A DNA stretch of 64,000 nucleotides. Origin: Lentzea jiangxiensis (GTDB lineage Bacteria; Actinomycetota; Actinomycetes; Mycobacteriales; Pseudonocardiaceae). The position numbers and the translations under genes are program-made. The notes under the pieces were generated by a model, which worked only from the letters and a program-made list of their open reading frames with translations, did not search any database and had not been told where the DNA came from. This document shows, one piece after another, positions 26,906 through 35,645 of this stretch. The first letter of the stretch is position 1; every line of letters begins with the position of its first letter. Location: NCBI RefSeq assembly GCF_900104175.1, contig NZ_FNIX01000004.1, forward strand, positions 62,001 through 126,000, given 5' to 3'.

Positions 26906-28110
26906 CGGCCGTCCTCATCATCGTCTCGGGATCGGGAACTGGACCGGCGTCCGGCCGGCTTCAGCACGCTCGCCACGCGCTTGACCCGGCGCGGCGGCAG
27001 CTCCAGCGGGGACACGTCCACCGGCGGGCGGGGCGGTGGCGCGGTGAACTCGTCGTCGTCCGGGGCCGGGACCTCGCCGACGGGGAAGCGCAGCGACTGT
27101 TCGCGGGTGTGCAGCAGGACCGAGGTGTCGAGCGGTTCCGGTTCGGCCTCGGGCCCCAGCAGGACCAGGCGGGCGGCGACCGCGAGGCCCTTGGCGACCG
27201 AGTGCTCCGGCGCCGCCTCGGCCAGCACCCGGCAGTCGACCGCGGCCGACAGCGCGTCGCCGACCACGGCCATCCGGCAGGCACCGCCGACGAGCAGCAC
27301 CGCGTCGGGCTGCACCGGGCCGACCGCGCGGACGAAGGTGCCGACCAGGTGGTCGACGGACGGCCGGACCTCCTCGACGAACTCGTCGCGGGTGATCTCG
27401 ACACCGCTCACCACCACCGACTGCCCGAACGCCCGCTTGGCCGCCTCGCACTCGACGGCCGACACGCGTCCGTCCTTGCCGAGCCTGCCGCGCACCAGCG
27501 CGCCCAGCAGGTCGTCGAAGTCGGCACCGGTGTGGTGGTCGACGCCCTCGACGTGGTTGAGCAGCTCGAACGTCCGGTTCTGCGCACGCCGGACGACCGA
27601 CGCGGAGAACGCGTGGCTGCCCAGCGAGAACACCGCCAACGAAGCGTCGGGCAGCACACGGGCGCGCACGGCGTGGTTCTCGGCGGCCGCCAACGGCTCC
27701 GGCACGAGCGTCACGTCGTGCACGCCGACCGCCCGCAAAGCCCCGTGGAGCTGTCCGCGGCGATAGGGGCCCCACCCGGCGGGGTGGCTCACTGCCACGT
27801 GACGAGGCTGTTCACCCTCCCGGGCGACCACCTCGCCGATGACCCACATGATCATCAACGCGGTGAGCTCCTCGGCCGGGCACGTCTCCGGTCCCAGCGA
27901 GAACGGCACCGCGTCACCGGCCCTGCGGGCGAAGCCGAAGGCCGTCCAGCCGGGAGCGCCGAGCTCACCGACCGTGAACGTGCCCGCGTCCGTGAGCTGC
28001 AGCAACGACGGCACCACCAGCGCGATCTCGGCATCCCAGGTCCCGTCGAGGCGGCACACGGCAGCCGTCGTCCGGGTGGTCCCGACATCGACTCCGAGTA
28101 CGTACGCCAA
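26902..28110 (-). CDS. Hsp70-like actin-fold ATPase (ATPase domain only)
   Basis: A 402-residue protein. Hsp70/actin-fold motifs are phosphate-1 GVDVGTTRTTAAVCRLDG at the N-terminus, AVSHPAGWGPYRRGQL, VPEPLAAAENHAV and the adenosine motif AVLLVGGACRMAVV. The phosphate-2 motif (LAVFSLGSHAFSASV) departs from the usual DLGGGTxD. There is no substrate-binding domain; a Pro-rich, then Arg/Asp-rich tail of about 70 residues replaces it. The TTG at 28110 has GGGAG five bases upstream. It is co-transcribed with the IniR-like regulator and divergent from iniB. It may help assemble, or sense the state of, the dynamin complex. Confidence 0.85.
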   Translation of the reverse strand: MAYVLGVDVGTTRTTAAVCRLDGTWDAEIALVVPSLLQLTDAGTFTVGELGAPGWTAFGFARRAGDAVPFSLGPETCPAEELTALMIMWVIGEVVAREGEQPRHVAVSHPAGWGPYRRGQLHGALRAVGVHDVTLVPEPLAAAENHAVRARVLPDASLAVFSLGSHAFSASVVRRAQNRTFELLNHVEGVDHHTGADFDDLLGALVRGRLGKDGRVSAVECEAAKRAFGQSVVVSGVEITRDEFVEEVRPSVDHLVGTFVRAVGPVQPDAVLLVGGACRMAVVGDALSAAVDCRVLAEAAPEHSVAKGLAVAARLVLLGPEAEPEPLDTSVLLHTREQSLRFPVGEVPAPDDDEFTAPPPRPPVDVSPLELPPRRVKRVASVLKPAGRRSSSRSRDDDEDGR

Positions 28111-28187
28111 GTTTCTCCCTCACCTGTTCGCAGCAGCGACCAGTACCTACACGGGTGAAGAAGAGGCACTCAAGTGATGCCCCTAAT

Positions 28188-28259
28188 CCCCTAGGGGGTC
28201 AACGAGCGTCACCCCATCGGGGAACGGGGATTCACTGGGCGTGATCCCCGATGCAGGGG
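28188..28259. promoter_or_regulatory. Three C4/G4 inverted repeats in the iniB-hsp70 intergenic region
   Basis: The 219-bp divergent gap contains CCCCTAGGGG (28188-28197), CCCCATCGGGG (28212-28222) and CCCCGATGCAGGGG (28246-28259). Clustered palindromes of one type between a LuxR-type regulator operon and its presumed target are candidate IniR-binding sites. The assignment is an inference from position and symmetry. Confidence 0.5.
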
Positions 28260-28329
28260 AGGCCGGGCTCTCATAGCTTTCAGCCGCACACCCCGACCGA
28301 TCCGTGCCTCAACCATGGAGTCCCTTCAG

Positions 28330-29235
28330 ATGACCCAGCCCAGCACGCTCCACGACTTCGTGCTCAACCTGCTCAGCGACCCGGCCCTCAAGGACGCGTT
28401 CGCGAACGACGCCCAGGGCACCTTGGAGCAGGCCGGTCTGGCGGACATCACGGCCCTCGACGTGCAGGAGGTCATCCCGCTGGTGATCGACCTGCTGCCC
28501 GCCACCCCCGCTGGCCTGCCCGCCATCGACGGGGTGGACCTGGCCCTGCCCACTGACGACCTCCTCTCGGACGGTCCGCTCGGCGCCATCAGCCAGCTGC
28601 AGGCGGTCGCGTCTCAGCTGACCTCGTCGGGCCTCAGCCTGAGCGACCTGCACACCTCGTCGGCCGGCGTGCTGGCGGCGGACGCGGACGGCCTCAACCT
28701 GATCGTCGCGAACAAGACCCTGGGCGAGTACACCTCGACCAACATCGGTCTCGACGGCGACTTCTCCGCCATCGGCGACGTGACGAGCGTCCTCGACCAG
28801 ACCACGTCGCCGCTCACCGGCACCGTGCTGGACGTGGCCGACACCGCCACCGCGACGGTCGACGCGCCGCTCGCGGGCGTCACCTCGACCGTTCCCGGTG
28901 TCGACGGCGCCCTCGGCCACCTCGACGGCGTGACGGGCCTCGCCCACGACGCCCTCGGCGTGCTCGGTGGCGGCGACGCCAACCTGGGCGTTCTCGACGT
29001 CTCCGGCCTGGGCGACCTGGCCGACGGCACCTTCACCGCGCAGTCCACCGAGACCGTCGCGACCGTCTCGCACACCGCGACCGGCGTGGTCGGCACGGTC
29101 ACCGGAATCGGCAGCACCGCGACCGGCCTGGTCGGCGACGCGGGTGTCGGCAACGTGCTCGGCACCGTCACCGACGTGACGCACAACGTCCCGGTCGTGG
29201 GCGACGCCCTCGACCTCGGCGGCCTGCTCGGCTGA
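28330..29235 (+). CDS. iniB: IniB N-terminal-domain protein
   Basis: A 301-residue protein. Residues 4-58 match the IniB N-terminal domain (STLHDFVLNLLSDPALKDAF, then GLADITALDVQEVIPLVIDLLP). The rest is Gly/Ala/Thr/Val/Asp-rich low-complexity sequence (e.g. TGVVGTVTGIGSTATGLVGD), as in mycobacterial IniB, and has no membrane span. In mycobacteria iniB is strongly induced by cell-wall inhibitors. The ATG at 28330 is preferred over 28315 because MTQPSTLHDF is the family start and GGAG lies nine bases upstream. A strong terminator follows, so it may be made in excess over iniA. Confidence 0.85.
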   Translation: MTQPSTLHDFVLNLLSDPALKDAFANDAQGTLEQAGLADITALDVQEVIPLVIDLLPATPAGLPAIDGVDLALPTDDLLSDGPLGAISQLQAVASQLTSSGLSLSDLHTSSAGVLAADADGLNLIVANKTLGEYTSTNIGLDGDFSAIGDVTSVLDQTTSPLTGTVLDVADTATATVDAPLAGVTSTVPGVDGALGHLDGVTGLAHDALGVLGGGDANLGVLDVSGLGDLADGTFTAQSTETVATVSHTATGVVGTVTGIGSTATGLVGDAGVGNVLGTVTDVTHNVPVVGDALDLGGLLG

Positions 29236-29253
29236 GCCACCCTCCCACCGCGG

Positions 29254-29284
29254 ACCGGCCCTGTCCCACCTGGACAGGGCCGGT
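29254..29284 (+). terminator. Terminator between iniB and iniA
   Basis: A 13-bp perfect stem, ACCGGCCCTGTCC with GGACAGGGCCGGT, and a 5-nt loop, 19 bp after the iniB stop. It should end or attenuate the iniB transcript and separate it from the dynamin genes. Confidence 0.85.
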
Positions 29285-29351
29285 TCGGCGTCTCCGAGGC
29301 ACCGTCCGACCGGCTCACGCGGTGAGGAACGTCACCGCCCCTCCGAACTGC

Positions 29352-29409
29352 CCGGTCCTGATAGAACAGGACCGGTCTCCCGTTCGAGGCTTTCACCCAA
29401 GGGGGTGAA
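29352..29409 (+). promoter_or_regulatory. Hairpin and inverted repeat upstream of iniA
   Basis: Two symmetric elements lie just before iniA. One is a 9-bp hairpin CCGGTCCTG-atagaa-CAGGACCGG (29352-29375). The other is an imperfect repeat TTCACCC-aa-GGGGGTGAA (29392-29409) that ends 10 bp from the ATG and overlaps the likely ribosome-binding site. Its CCC/GGGG core resembles the palindromes upstream of iniB. They suggest separate control of the dynamin pair. Confidence 0.45.
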
Positions 29410-29418
29410 CACGGCACT

Positions 29419-31236
29419 ATGAGTCAGGTGATGGCACCGCCCTGGCTCGACGTGCTCGACGAGACGATCGGGGCCTGCGTCACGCACCGGCGGCCCGATC
29501 TGGAGGCCCGGCTGCGCGAGAAGCGGGCACAGCAACTGGATCCCAAGTTGCGCGTCCTCGTCGTCGGCGAGTCCAAACAAGGCAAGAGCCAGCTCGTCAA
29601 CGCGTTGCTCAACGCCCCCGTCTGCGCGGTGGGCGACGACATCACGACGACTGTGCCGACCTTCGTCCAGCACGCCGACACGCCGTCGGCGGCGCTGGTC
29701 CGCAACGCGTCCGCGGGCGGCTCGATCTTCCACACCCCGACCGAGCGCATCGCCGTGCCCATCGACCAGGTGACGAAACAGGCCAGCGCGCAGTCGAAGC
29801 ACGTCGTGCGGGCCGAGATCGGCATCCCGCGGGCCCTGCTCGACAGCGGCCTGGTCCTGATCGACACCCCCGGCGTCGGCGACACCCGCTCCGCGCACAC
29901 CGCCAGCACGTTCGCGACGCTGATGCAGGCCGACGCCGTGCTGCTCGTGTCCGACGCGACCGGTGAGCTGACGTCCGCGGAGATGACGCTGCTCAAGAAG
30001 GTCATGGAGGCCTGCCCGAACGTCACGGTGGTCGTCACGAAGATCGACCTCGTGCCGAGCTGGCGTGCCGTCGTCGAGCGCAACAGGGCCCTGCTCGCCC
30101 GCGCCGGCGTTCCCGCGAAGCTCATCCCCGTGTCGTCCGCGCTGCGGCTGCGCGCGGCGAAGACCGGTGACCAGCGGCTCAACGCGGAGTCCGGCTTCCC
30201 CGACCTGCTGGCGTGCGTGCAGCGCGACATCGTGGCGAGCGCCGACCTGCTGGCCCGCCGCGCCGTCGCCGTCGTCGCGTCGAGCGCGATCACGCAGCTG
30301 GTCACGCCGTTGCGCGAGGAGCTGACGGCCCACGACTCGTCGCACACCGTCGCCACGATCTCGACGCTGCAGGAGGCCCAGCGACGGGTCGACGAGCTGC
30401 GGCGCCGGTCCGCGCGCTGGCAGAACGTGCTCAACGACGAGATGGCCGACCTGATCTCCGACGTCGAGTACGACCTGCGCGACAGGACCCGCAAGATCCT
30501 GCGCGAGGTCGACAAGACCTACGACGAGGCCGACCCCGCGATCGGCTGGGACAAGTTCGAGCAGTGGCTCGAGGACAACCTCAACGAGGCCGCCACCACG
30601 AACTTCGCCTGGCTGATGGAACGCGCGGAGTGGGTGGCCGCGAAGGTCGCCAGGAACTTCCCCGTCTACCGGGAGGACCTGATCCCCGGTTCGGTGCTGC
30701 CGGACGACCTGCTCGAGCCGGCGAGCAAGCTGGAGAAGCCGAAGATCGAGCCGTTCTCGGTGCCGCAGAAGCTCTTCACGGGTCTGCGCGGCTCCTACGG
30801 CGGTGTGCTGATGTTCGGTCTGGTCACGTCGCTCGCAGGCATGCCGCTGATCAACGTGATCTCGCTCGGCGCCGGTGCCCTCTTCGGCGGGAAGTCCATT
30901 CTGGACGAGAGCGACCAACGGCTGAAGCGCCGCCAGGCGGCCGCGAAGGCCGCCGCGCAACGGCACGTGGACGACTTCTTCATGAAGTTCTCCAAGGACG
31001 TCCGCGACTCCGGCCGCCACATCCAGCGAACGCTCCGCAACCACTTCAGCACGCTCGCCGAGGAGCTGCAGGAGACGTTGCTGGAGTCGGCCCGCAGCGC
31101 CAAGCGCGCGGTGCAGGACGACCAGACCGAACGCGAGCGCAGGATGCGGGAAGGCCGCAAGGAGCTCGACAAGCTCGTCACGCTCTACAAGAGGGTGCAG
31201 GCACTCGGAGGTCCCGCGATGGAGCTCACCGCGTGA
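29419..31236 (+). CDS. iniA: Dynamin-like GTPase, IniA family
   Basis: A 605-residue bacterial dynamin. G1 is GESKQGKS (50-57), G3 is DTPGVG (149-154) and G4 is TKID (207-210). Long helical segments form the stalk. A hydrophobic patch near residues 460-495 (GVLMFGLVTSLAGMPLINVI) is the likely membrane-binding paddle, and the C-terminus is a charged helix. Mycobacterial IniA is a dynamin-like protein that binds and remodels membranes. Its stop overlaps the iniC start (GTGA), so the two GTPases are made together and may form a heteromer. Confidence 0.9.
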   Translation: MSQVMAPPWLDVLDETIGACVTHRRPDLEARLREKRAQQLDPKLRVLVVGESKQGKSQLVNALLNAPVCAVGDDITTTVPTFVQHADTPSAALVRNASAGGSIFHTPTERIAVPIDQVTKQASAQSKHVVRAEIGIPRALLDSGLVLIDTPGVGDTRSAHTASTFATLMQADAVLLVSDATGELTSAEMTLLKKVMEACPNVTVVVTKIDLVPSWRAVVERNRALLARAGVPAKLIPVSSALRLRAAKTGDQRLNAESGFPDLLACVQRDIVASADLLARRAVAVVASSAITQLVTPLREELTAHDSSHTVATISTLQEAQRRVDELRRRSARWQNVLNDEMADLISDVEYDLRDRTRKILREVDKTYDEADPAIGWDKFEQWLEDNLNEAATTNFAWLMERAEWVAAKVARNFPVYREDLIPGSVLPDDLLEPASKLEKPKIEPFSVPQKLFTGLRGSYGGVLMFGLVTSLAGMPLINVISLGAGALFGGKSILDESDQRLKRRQAAAKAAAQRHVDDFFMKFSKDVRDSGRHIQRTLRNHFSTLAEELQETLLESARSAKRAVQDDQTERERRMREGRKELDKLVTLYKRVQALGGPAMELTA

Positions 31237-32627
31237 CGCTGGACCGAGTCGTCTGGTCGATGCTGCAGGAAGCGATGGCGGTCTACCGGGACAGCCCGCG
31301 CGCCACGGCCTGGCTGCGCTCGCACGCCGAGCGCTACACCGAACCCGTGCGGATCGCGGTGGCCGGCCGGTCGAGGATCGGCAAGTCCACCGTGGTCAAC
31401 GCGTTGATCGGCGACGAGTTCACGCCGCAGAGCTCGTTCGTCTGGTACCGGGGCGCTACCGAGCCGCGGGCGCACGTGTTCTCCGGCCCGGGCAGGCCGC
31501 ACGAGGTCACGATCGGCAGGCGGGGCAGCCGCAACCACGTGGAGACCGGCCAGGTCGACCGCGCCGACCGGGTCGTCGTCGAGTGGCCTGCGCGGTCGCT
31601 GCGGGACGTCGTGCTGTTCGACACCCCGGCCGAGGCCACGCCGGAGCAGGTGCTCGGGGACGCGGACGCGTTGCTGTACCTGATGCGGCACGTGCAGGAC
31701 GAGGACCTGAGGTTCCTGCGGTCCGCCAACGACCACCCCATCGCCCGCAACGCCGCCGTGCACACGGTCGCGGTGCTCGCCCGTGCCGACGAGATCGGCG
31801 CCGGGCGGATCGACGCGCTGTCGTCGGCCAAGCAGATCGCGCGCCGCTACCGCCGTGACGTGGCCGTGCAACCGTTGTGCCAGAACGTGGTCTCGGTCGC
31901 CGGGCTGTTGGCGGTGGCCGCGAGGACGGTGCGGGAGGACGAGTTCGCCGCCCTGCGGGTGCTGTCCTCGCTCGGCCGCGAGGAGCTCGAGGACCACCTG
32001 CTGTCGGCGGACAGGTTCGTCGGCGAGCAGTTCCCGCTGACGATGGAACCCGCTGTGCGCCAGGCGTTGCTGGAGCGGTTCGGGATCTTCGGCGTCCGGC
32101 TGATCACCGCGCTGATCCGGCAGGGCTTCGACTCGCAGGTGAAGCTCACCGGGCAGCTGGTGCAGCGCAGCGGGCTCGGGGAGCTGCGCGACTCGATCGC
32201 GATCCACTTCACCGAGCGCCGCGAGGTCCTCAAGGCCCGATCGGCGTTGCTCGCGCTCGACGTCCTGCTGCGGGTGGAACCGCGGCAGCAGGCCCGCAAG
32301 CTCGTGACCGACCTCGAACGGGTCGTCGCCTCCGCGCACGACTTCCGCGAGCTGCGGCTCGTCGCGGCGCTGCAGTCCGGGCGCACGAAGCTGCCCGCCG
32401 ACCTGCAGGGCGAGGCGCTGCGGCTCGTCGGCGCGGAGGGCACGGCTCCGGCCGTACGGCTGGGATTCGAGTACGAGGCCGACGCCGGGGAGCTGCGGGA
32501 AGCGCTGCTCGACGCGCTGGTCCGCTGGCAGGCGCAGGCCCTCGACGTCCACGCGCCGAACGACCACCGCAGGGCCGCCCAGGTCGTGGTCCGCACGTGC
32601 GAGGGGCTACTCCCCCGGTTCGGCTGA
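31233..32627 (+). CDS. iniC: Dynamin-like GTPase, IniC family
   Basis: A 464-residue dynamin-like protein. G1 is GRSRIGKS (45-52). The G3 position reads FDTPAEA without the usual Gly, and the G4 position reads VLARADE in place of N/TKxD, so guanine specificity may be relaxed. A helical stalk follows, with no strong hydrophobic paddle. The GTG at 31233 overlaps the iniA TGA. Pairing of one GTPase that has a membrane paddle with one that lacks it is a common dynamin arrangement in bacteria. Confidence 0.88.
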   Translation: MTLDRVVWSMLQEAMAVYRDSPRATAWLRSHAERYTEPVRIAVAGRSRIGKSTVVNALIGDEFTPQSSFVWYRGATEPRAHVFSGPGRPHEVTIGRRGSRNHVETGQVDRADRVVVEWPARSLRDVVLFDTPAEATPEQVLGDADALLYLMRHVQDEDLRFLRSANDHPIARNAAVHTVAVLARADEIGAGRIDALSSAKQIARRYRRDVAVQPLCQNVVSVAGLLAVAARTVREDEFAALRVLSSLGREELEDHLLSADRFVGEQFPLTMEPAVRQALLERFGIFGVRLITALIRQGFDSQVKLTGQLVQRSGLGELRDSIAIHFTERREVLKARSALLALDVLLRVEPRQQARKLVTDLERVVASAHDFRELRLVAALQSGRTKLPADLQGEALRLVGAEGTAPAVRLGFEYEADAGELREALLDALVRWQAQALDVHAPNDHRRAAQVVVRTCEGLLPRFG

Positions 32628-32633
32628 GGCACG

Positions 32634-33920
32634 ATGGTCCGCATGGAACTCGTGCCGTGGCAGAACGAGCACTTCGGCTACATGCTGCGGTGGGCGTCCG
32701 ATCCCCGCATGACCGCCCACGTCGGCAACGGCATGCCGTGGACGCCGGACTACGTGGGCGAACGCCACGCGCAGGCGTTGAAGCACTGGGAGGAACACGG
32801 CTTCGGCTTGCACGCCGTCGTCGAGGACGGCGTGGTGATCGGGCTGGCGCAGATGCTCGACGGCGACCTGGGGCAGATCGAGATCGGCTACTGGATCGAC
32901 CCGGCGCACTGGGGCCGCGGGGTCGCCACCCGCGTCGCCGCGGAGCTGCGGGACAAGGCCCTCGCCATCGCCGACCGGGTCGTCGCGGGCCACCAGGCGG
33001 ACAACGTCGCGTCCGGGCGCGTGCTCGAGAAGGCCGGGCTGACCTACTTCACCAGCAGGTGCAGCGGCGGAAGAGTGGAGCACCACTACGCGTTGCAACG
33101 GGGTATGAACGACACCGGGGTACTGCGCTACAGCGCGTTCACGAAGGACCCGGCGGGCGGCAACCCGGCCGGAGTGGTGCTCGACGCGAGCGACCTCACC
33201 GACGAGGAGATGCTCGCCATCGCCGCGAAAGTGGGTTACTCGGAGACGGCGTTCGTGCTGCCGCGGTCCGAAGAGCGCGTGTTCGACGTCCGGTACTTCA
33301 GCCCGAAGGCCGAGGTGCCGTTCTGCGGGCACGCCACGATCGCCACGTCCGTCGCGCTGGCGGAGCGGATCGGGGACGGGACGCTGACGTTCCACACGCC
33401 CGCCGGTGAGATCGCCATCGAGACCTCCGGCGGCACGGCGTCGCTGACCAGCGTGCCGACCAGCACGTCCGAGGCCGCTCCGGAGCTGGTCACCGCGGCC
33501 TTGGAGGCGTTGGGGTACGAGGAGGTCGGCTCCGGGCCGGTGCACGTCGGGTTCGGCGGGGCGCGGCACCTGATCGTGCCGCTGCGGGACCGCGAGCAGC
33601 TGGCCGCCCTCGACTACGACTTCGACGCGTTGCGCGACCTGATGCTGGAGCACGACCTCACGACCGTGCACCTGTTCTGGCGCGAGCCGGCCGGCCTCGT
33701 GCACGCCCGCGACCCGTTCCCGGTCGGCGGCGTGGTCGAGGACGCGGCGACCGGGGCGGCCGCCGCGGCGTTCGGCGGCTACCTGCGCGACCTCGAGGGA
33801 CCGCAGCGGTTCGTGATCAGCCAGGGCGAGGACATGGGCAGGCCGTCGCGGCTGGAGGTCGACGCCACCCGCGAGGACCGGCGGGTCACCGTCACCGGTG
33901 CCGCCGTCCTCATCCCTTGA
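32634..33920 (+). CDS. GNAT acetyltransferase-PhzF fusion protein
   Basis: A 428-residue two-domain protein. Residues 1-155 are a GNAT domain (IEIGYWIDPAHWGRGVATRVA as acetyl-CoA motif, NVASGRVLEKAGL). From about 159 a PhzF/DapF-fold domain begins (LRYSAFTKDPAGGNPAGVVLD). It keeps the conserved Glu in GYSETAFVLP, the PFCGHATIA motif and EDAATGAAAAAFGGYL. PhzF-type enzymes isomerise small metabolites. No stop or restart separates the two halves. The ATG at 32634 has GAGG upstream; the ATG at 32643 is an alternative. It follows iniC by only 6 bp, so it might be read through from that operon. Confidence 0.87.
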   Translation: MVRMELVPWQNEHFGYMLRWASDPRMTAHVGNGMPWTPDYVGERHAQALKHWEEHGFGLHAVVEDGVVIGLAQMLDGDLGQIEIGYWIDPAHWGRGVATRVAAELRDKALAIADRVVAGHQADNVASGRVLEKAGLTYFTSRCSGGRVEHHYALQRGMNDTGVLRYSAFTKDPAGGNPAGVVLDASDLTDEEMLAIAAKVGYSETAFVLPRSEERVFDVRYFSPKAEVPFCGHATIATSVALAERIGDGTLTFHTPAGEIAIETSGGTASLTSVPTSTSEAAPELVTAALEALGYEEVGSGPVHVGFGGARHLIVPLRDREQLAALDYDFDALRDLMLEHDLTTVHLFWREPAGLVHARDPFPVGGVVEDAATGAAAAAFGGYLRDLEGPQRFVISQGEDMGRPSRLEVDATREDRRVTVTGAAVLIP

Positions 33921-34341
33921 CGCGCTCCAGCACCACGATCGGGATCTCGCGGTCGGTCTTGCCCTGGTACTCGTCGTAGTCCGGCCAGACCTCGGTCATG
34001 AGCTTCCACAGCCGGTCCCGCTCGGCGGGGCCGGCGGTGCGGGCACGCGCCTGGAACTTGTCCGCCGCGACCTGCACGTGGACCACCGGGTCCTCGGTGA
34101 CGTTGAGGTACCAGGACGGGTGCGCGGGCGCGCCACCGTGCGAGGCGACCACCACGTACCCGTCACCGTCGGGCTGGTAGATGAGCGCGGTGCGCCGCAG
34201 CTCGCCGCTCTTGCGCCCCTTGGTGGTCAGCAGCAGCGTGTGCACGCCGGGCCGCCACTCGTGGCCCTCCGCGCCGTCGGTCTCGACGTACTTCCGGATG
34301 TGCTCTTGCACCCAACTCGTGGGAGAGTCCTTCACCGCCAT
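33910..34341 (-). CDS. DDN-type F420-dependent nitroreductase-family protein
   Basis: A 143-residue split-barrel protein with family hallmarks LLLTTKGRKSGELRRTALIYQ, YVVVASHGGAPAHPSWYLNV and the C-terminal Y-x-x-YQ-x-KTDREIPIVVL. Members use the deazaflavin F420H2 to reduce quinones and nitro compounds. It converges on the GNAT-PhzF gene with an 11-bp overlap and is divergent from the LysR gene. Confidence 0.92.
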   Translation of the reverse strand: MAVKDSPTSWVQEHIRKYVETDGAEGHEWRPGVHTLLLTTKGRKSGELRRTALIYQPDGDGYVVVASHGGAPAHPSWYLNVTEDPVVHVQVAADKFQARARTAGPAERDRLWKLMTEVWPDYDEYQGKTDREIPIVVLERVKG

Positions 34342-34521
34342 GTGTTCGACGCTACTGCCGCGGAGCGCAGGGTGCGCGGCAGCAGCGTCGAACCGAGGGG
34401 TGCACCCTCCCGCACCGGACCCGTTGGCGCTGCCGCAAGCGCCGGGCCGGAAGATCGATCGAAGTCACTATGCCCCGATCGAAGGGTGGCGGCGCATTCA
34501 GAAGGGGGATACAAGGTCTTT

Positions 34522-35472
34522 ATGCCCGAGCTGGAGCTGCGCCACCTCCGCGCGGTACGGACCATCGCCGAAGAAGGCAGTGTCACCAGGGCCGCGACGC
34601 GCCTGGGACTCACCCAACCGGCGCTGTCGGCCCAGCTGCGCACCGTCGAGAGACTCGTCGGCGGCCAGCTGTTCGACCGGACGCGCAACGGTTGCGTCCC
34701 CACGGACCTCGGCCGCCGAGTGCTGGGCACCGCACGCCTGGTGCTCGACGAGATGGCCCAGCTGATGAGCACCACCCCCGCCGCGGACCGCCGCGGACCG
34801 CTGATCTTCGGCTGCATCCCGGTCCTGTACTTCGCCCGGCTCGTCGAAGGGCTCCGGGAGCTCAACTCCGACGTCCGCGCGGAGGTGCGGCCCTCGTCGG
34901 CGGAGATCGTGGACATGCTGGAGGCCGGACAGGTCCACGTCGCGCTGTTCGAGTTCTTCGACGGGATGCACGCCCGCGACCTCGCCGGCATCGAGCTGCG
35001 CAAGCTCGTGACCGAGCCCGCGTTCGTGGCCCTGTCGGAGACGGACCCGCTGGCGTCGCAGGAGGAAGTGGAGCTCGGACAGCTCGCGGACCGCGACTGG
35101 GTGACGCCGCCCAAACCGCACATCGGCTCGCGGACGCAGCTGTTCCAGGTCTGCGCGGACGCCGGGTTCGTGCCCCGGCTGACGCACCACACGGGTGAGG
35201 CGAGCATGGCCAGGGGGCTCGTCGCCGGCGGGTGCGTGTCGTTCGCGGCGGCGCCCTCGCGGACCGGGGAGGGCATCGTGATCCGGCGGCTGCGGGGGAT
35301 GCCGTTGATGACGGACTTCTTCGTGGCCACCAGGAGGGATTCGCCGGTGGCCGGGCGGGCGCACGAGGTGTTCGCCTGTGCTGCTGAGGCTTATCGGTCC
35401 GTGTTGGACCGGAATCCGGAGTACCGCAAGTGGTGGGACGCGCATCCGGAGGCGCATCCGGAGTTCAACTGA
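34522..35472 (+). CDS. LysR-family transcriptional regulator
   Basis: A 316-residue regulator. The N-terminal winged HTH reads LELRHLRAVRTIAEEGSVTR and LGLTQPALSAQLRTVE; the effector-binding domain starts at RGPLIFGCIPVL near residue 93. The ATG at 34522 gives the normal length for the family. It is divergent from the DDN-type gene (180-bp gap), which is a likely target because LysR regulators often control a divergent neighbour. The effector is unknown. Confidence 0.9.
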   Translation: MPELELRHLRAVRTIAEEGSVTRAATRLGLTQPALSAQLRTVERLVGGQLFDRTRNGCVPTDLGRRVLGTARLVLDEMAQLMSTTPAADRRGPLIFGCIPVLYFARLVEGLRELNSDVRAEVRPSSAEIVDMLEAGQVHVALFEFFDGMHARDLAGIELRKLVTEPAFVALSETDPLASQEEVELGQLADRDWVTPPKPHIGSRTQLFQVCADAGFVPRLTHHTGEASMARGLVAGGCVSFAAAPSRTGEGIVIRRLRGMPLMTDFFVATRRDSPVAGRAHEVFACAAEAYRSVLDRNPEYRKWWDAHPEAHPEFN

Positions 35473-35600
35473 GGGATCTGGTGGGCTTCGCCGGGGTGCG
35501 GGTTTGGGTTTGTCCGGTGCCGGTTCCAGCGGGCTGGTTGCGTTGGTTGGCCGGGTCGCGTTGCGAGGGCGTTCGCGCGGCTGGCGGCGAACTCGCCCCG

Positions 35601-35625
35601 GTGGTCGCCTTGCGAGGGCGACCAC
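35601..35625. terminator. Hairpin between convergent lysR and reductase genes
   Basis: A 9-bp perfect stem, GTGGTCGCC with GGCGACCAC, and a 7-nt loop, in the 173-bp gap between the convergent LysR and NmrA-type genes. It can work for both strands. Confidence 0.6.
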
Positions 35626-35645
35626 GGGAAGGCGCAGCGCGTGGG

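Noticed and set aside
28140..28320. Possible CRISPR-like or repeat array near the C4/G4 motifs
   Set aside because: Spacing is irregular and motif length only 10-14 bp; palindromic operator sites explain it better.
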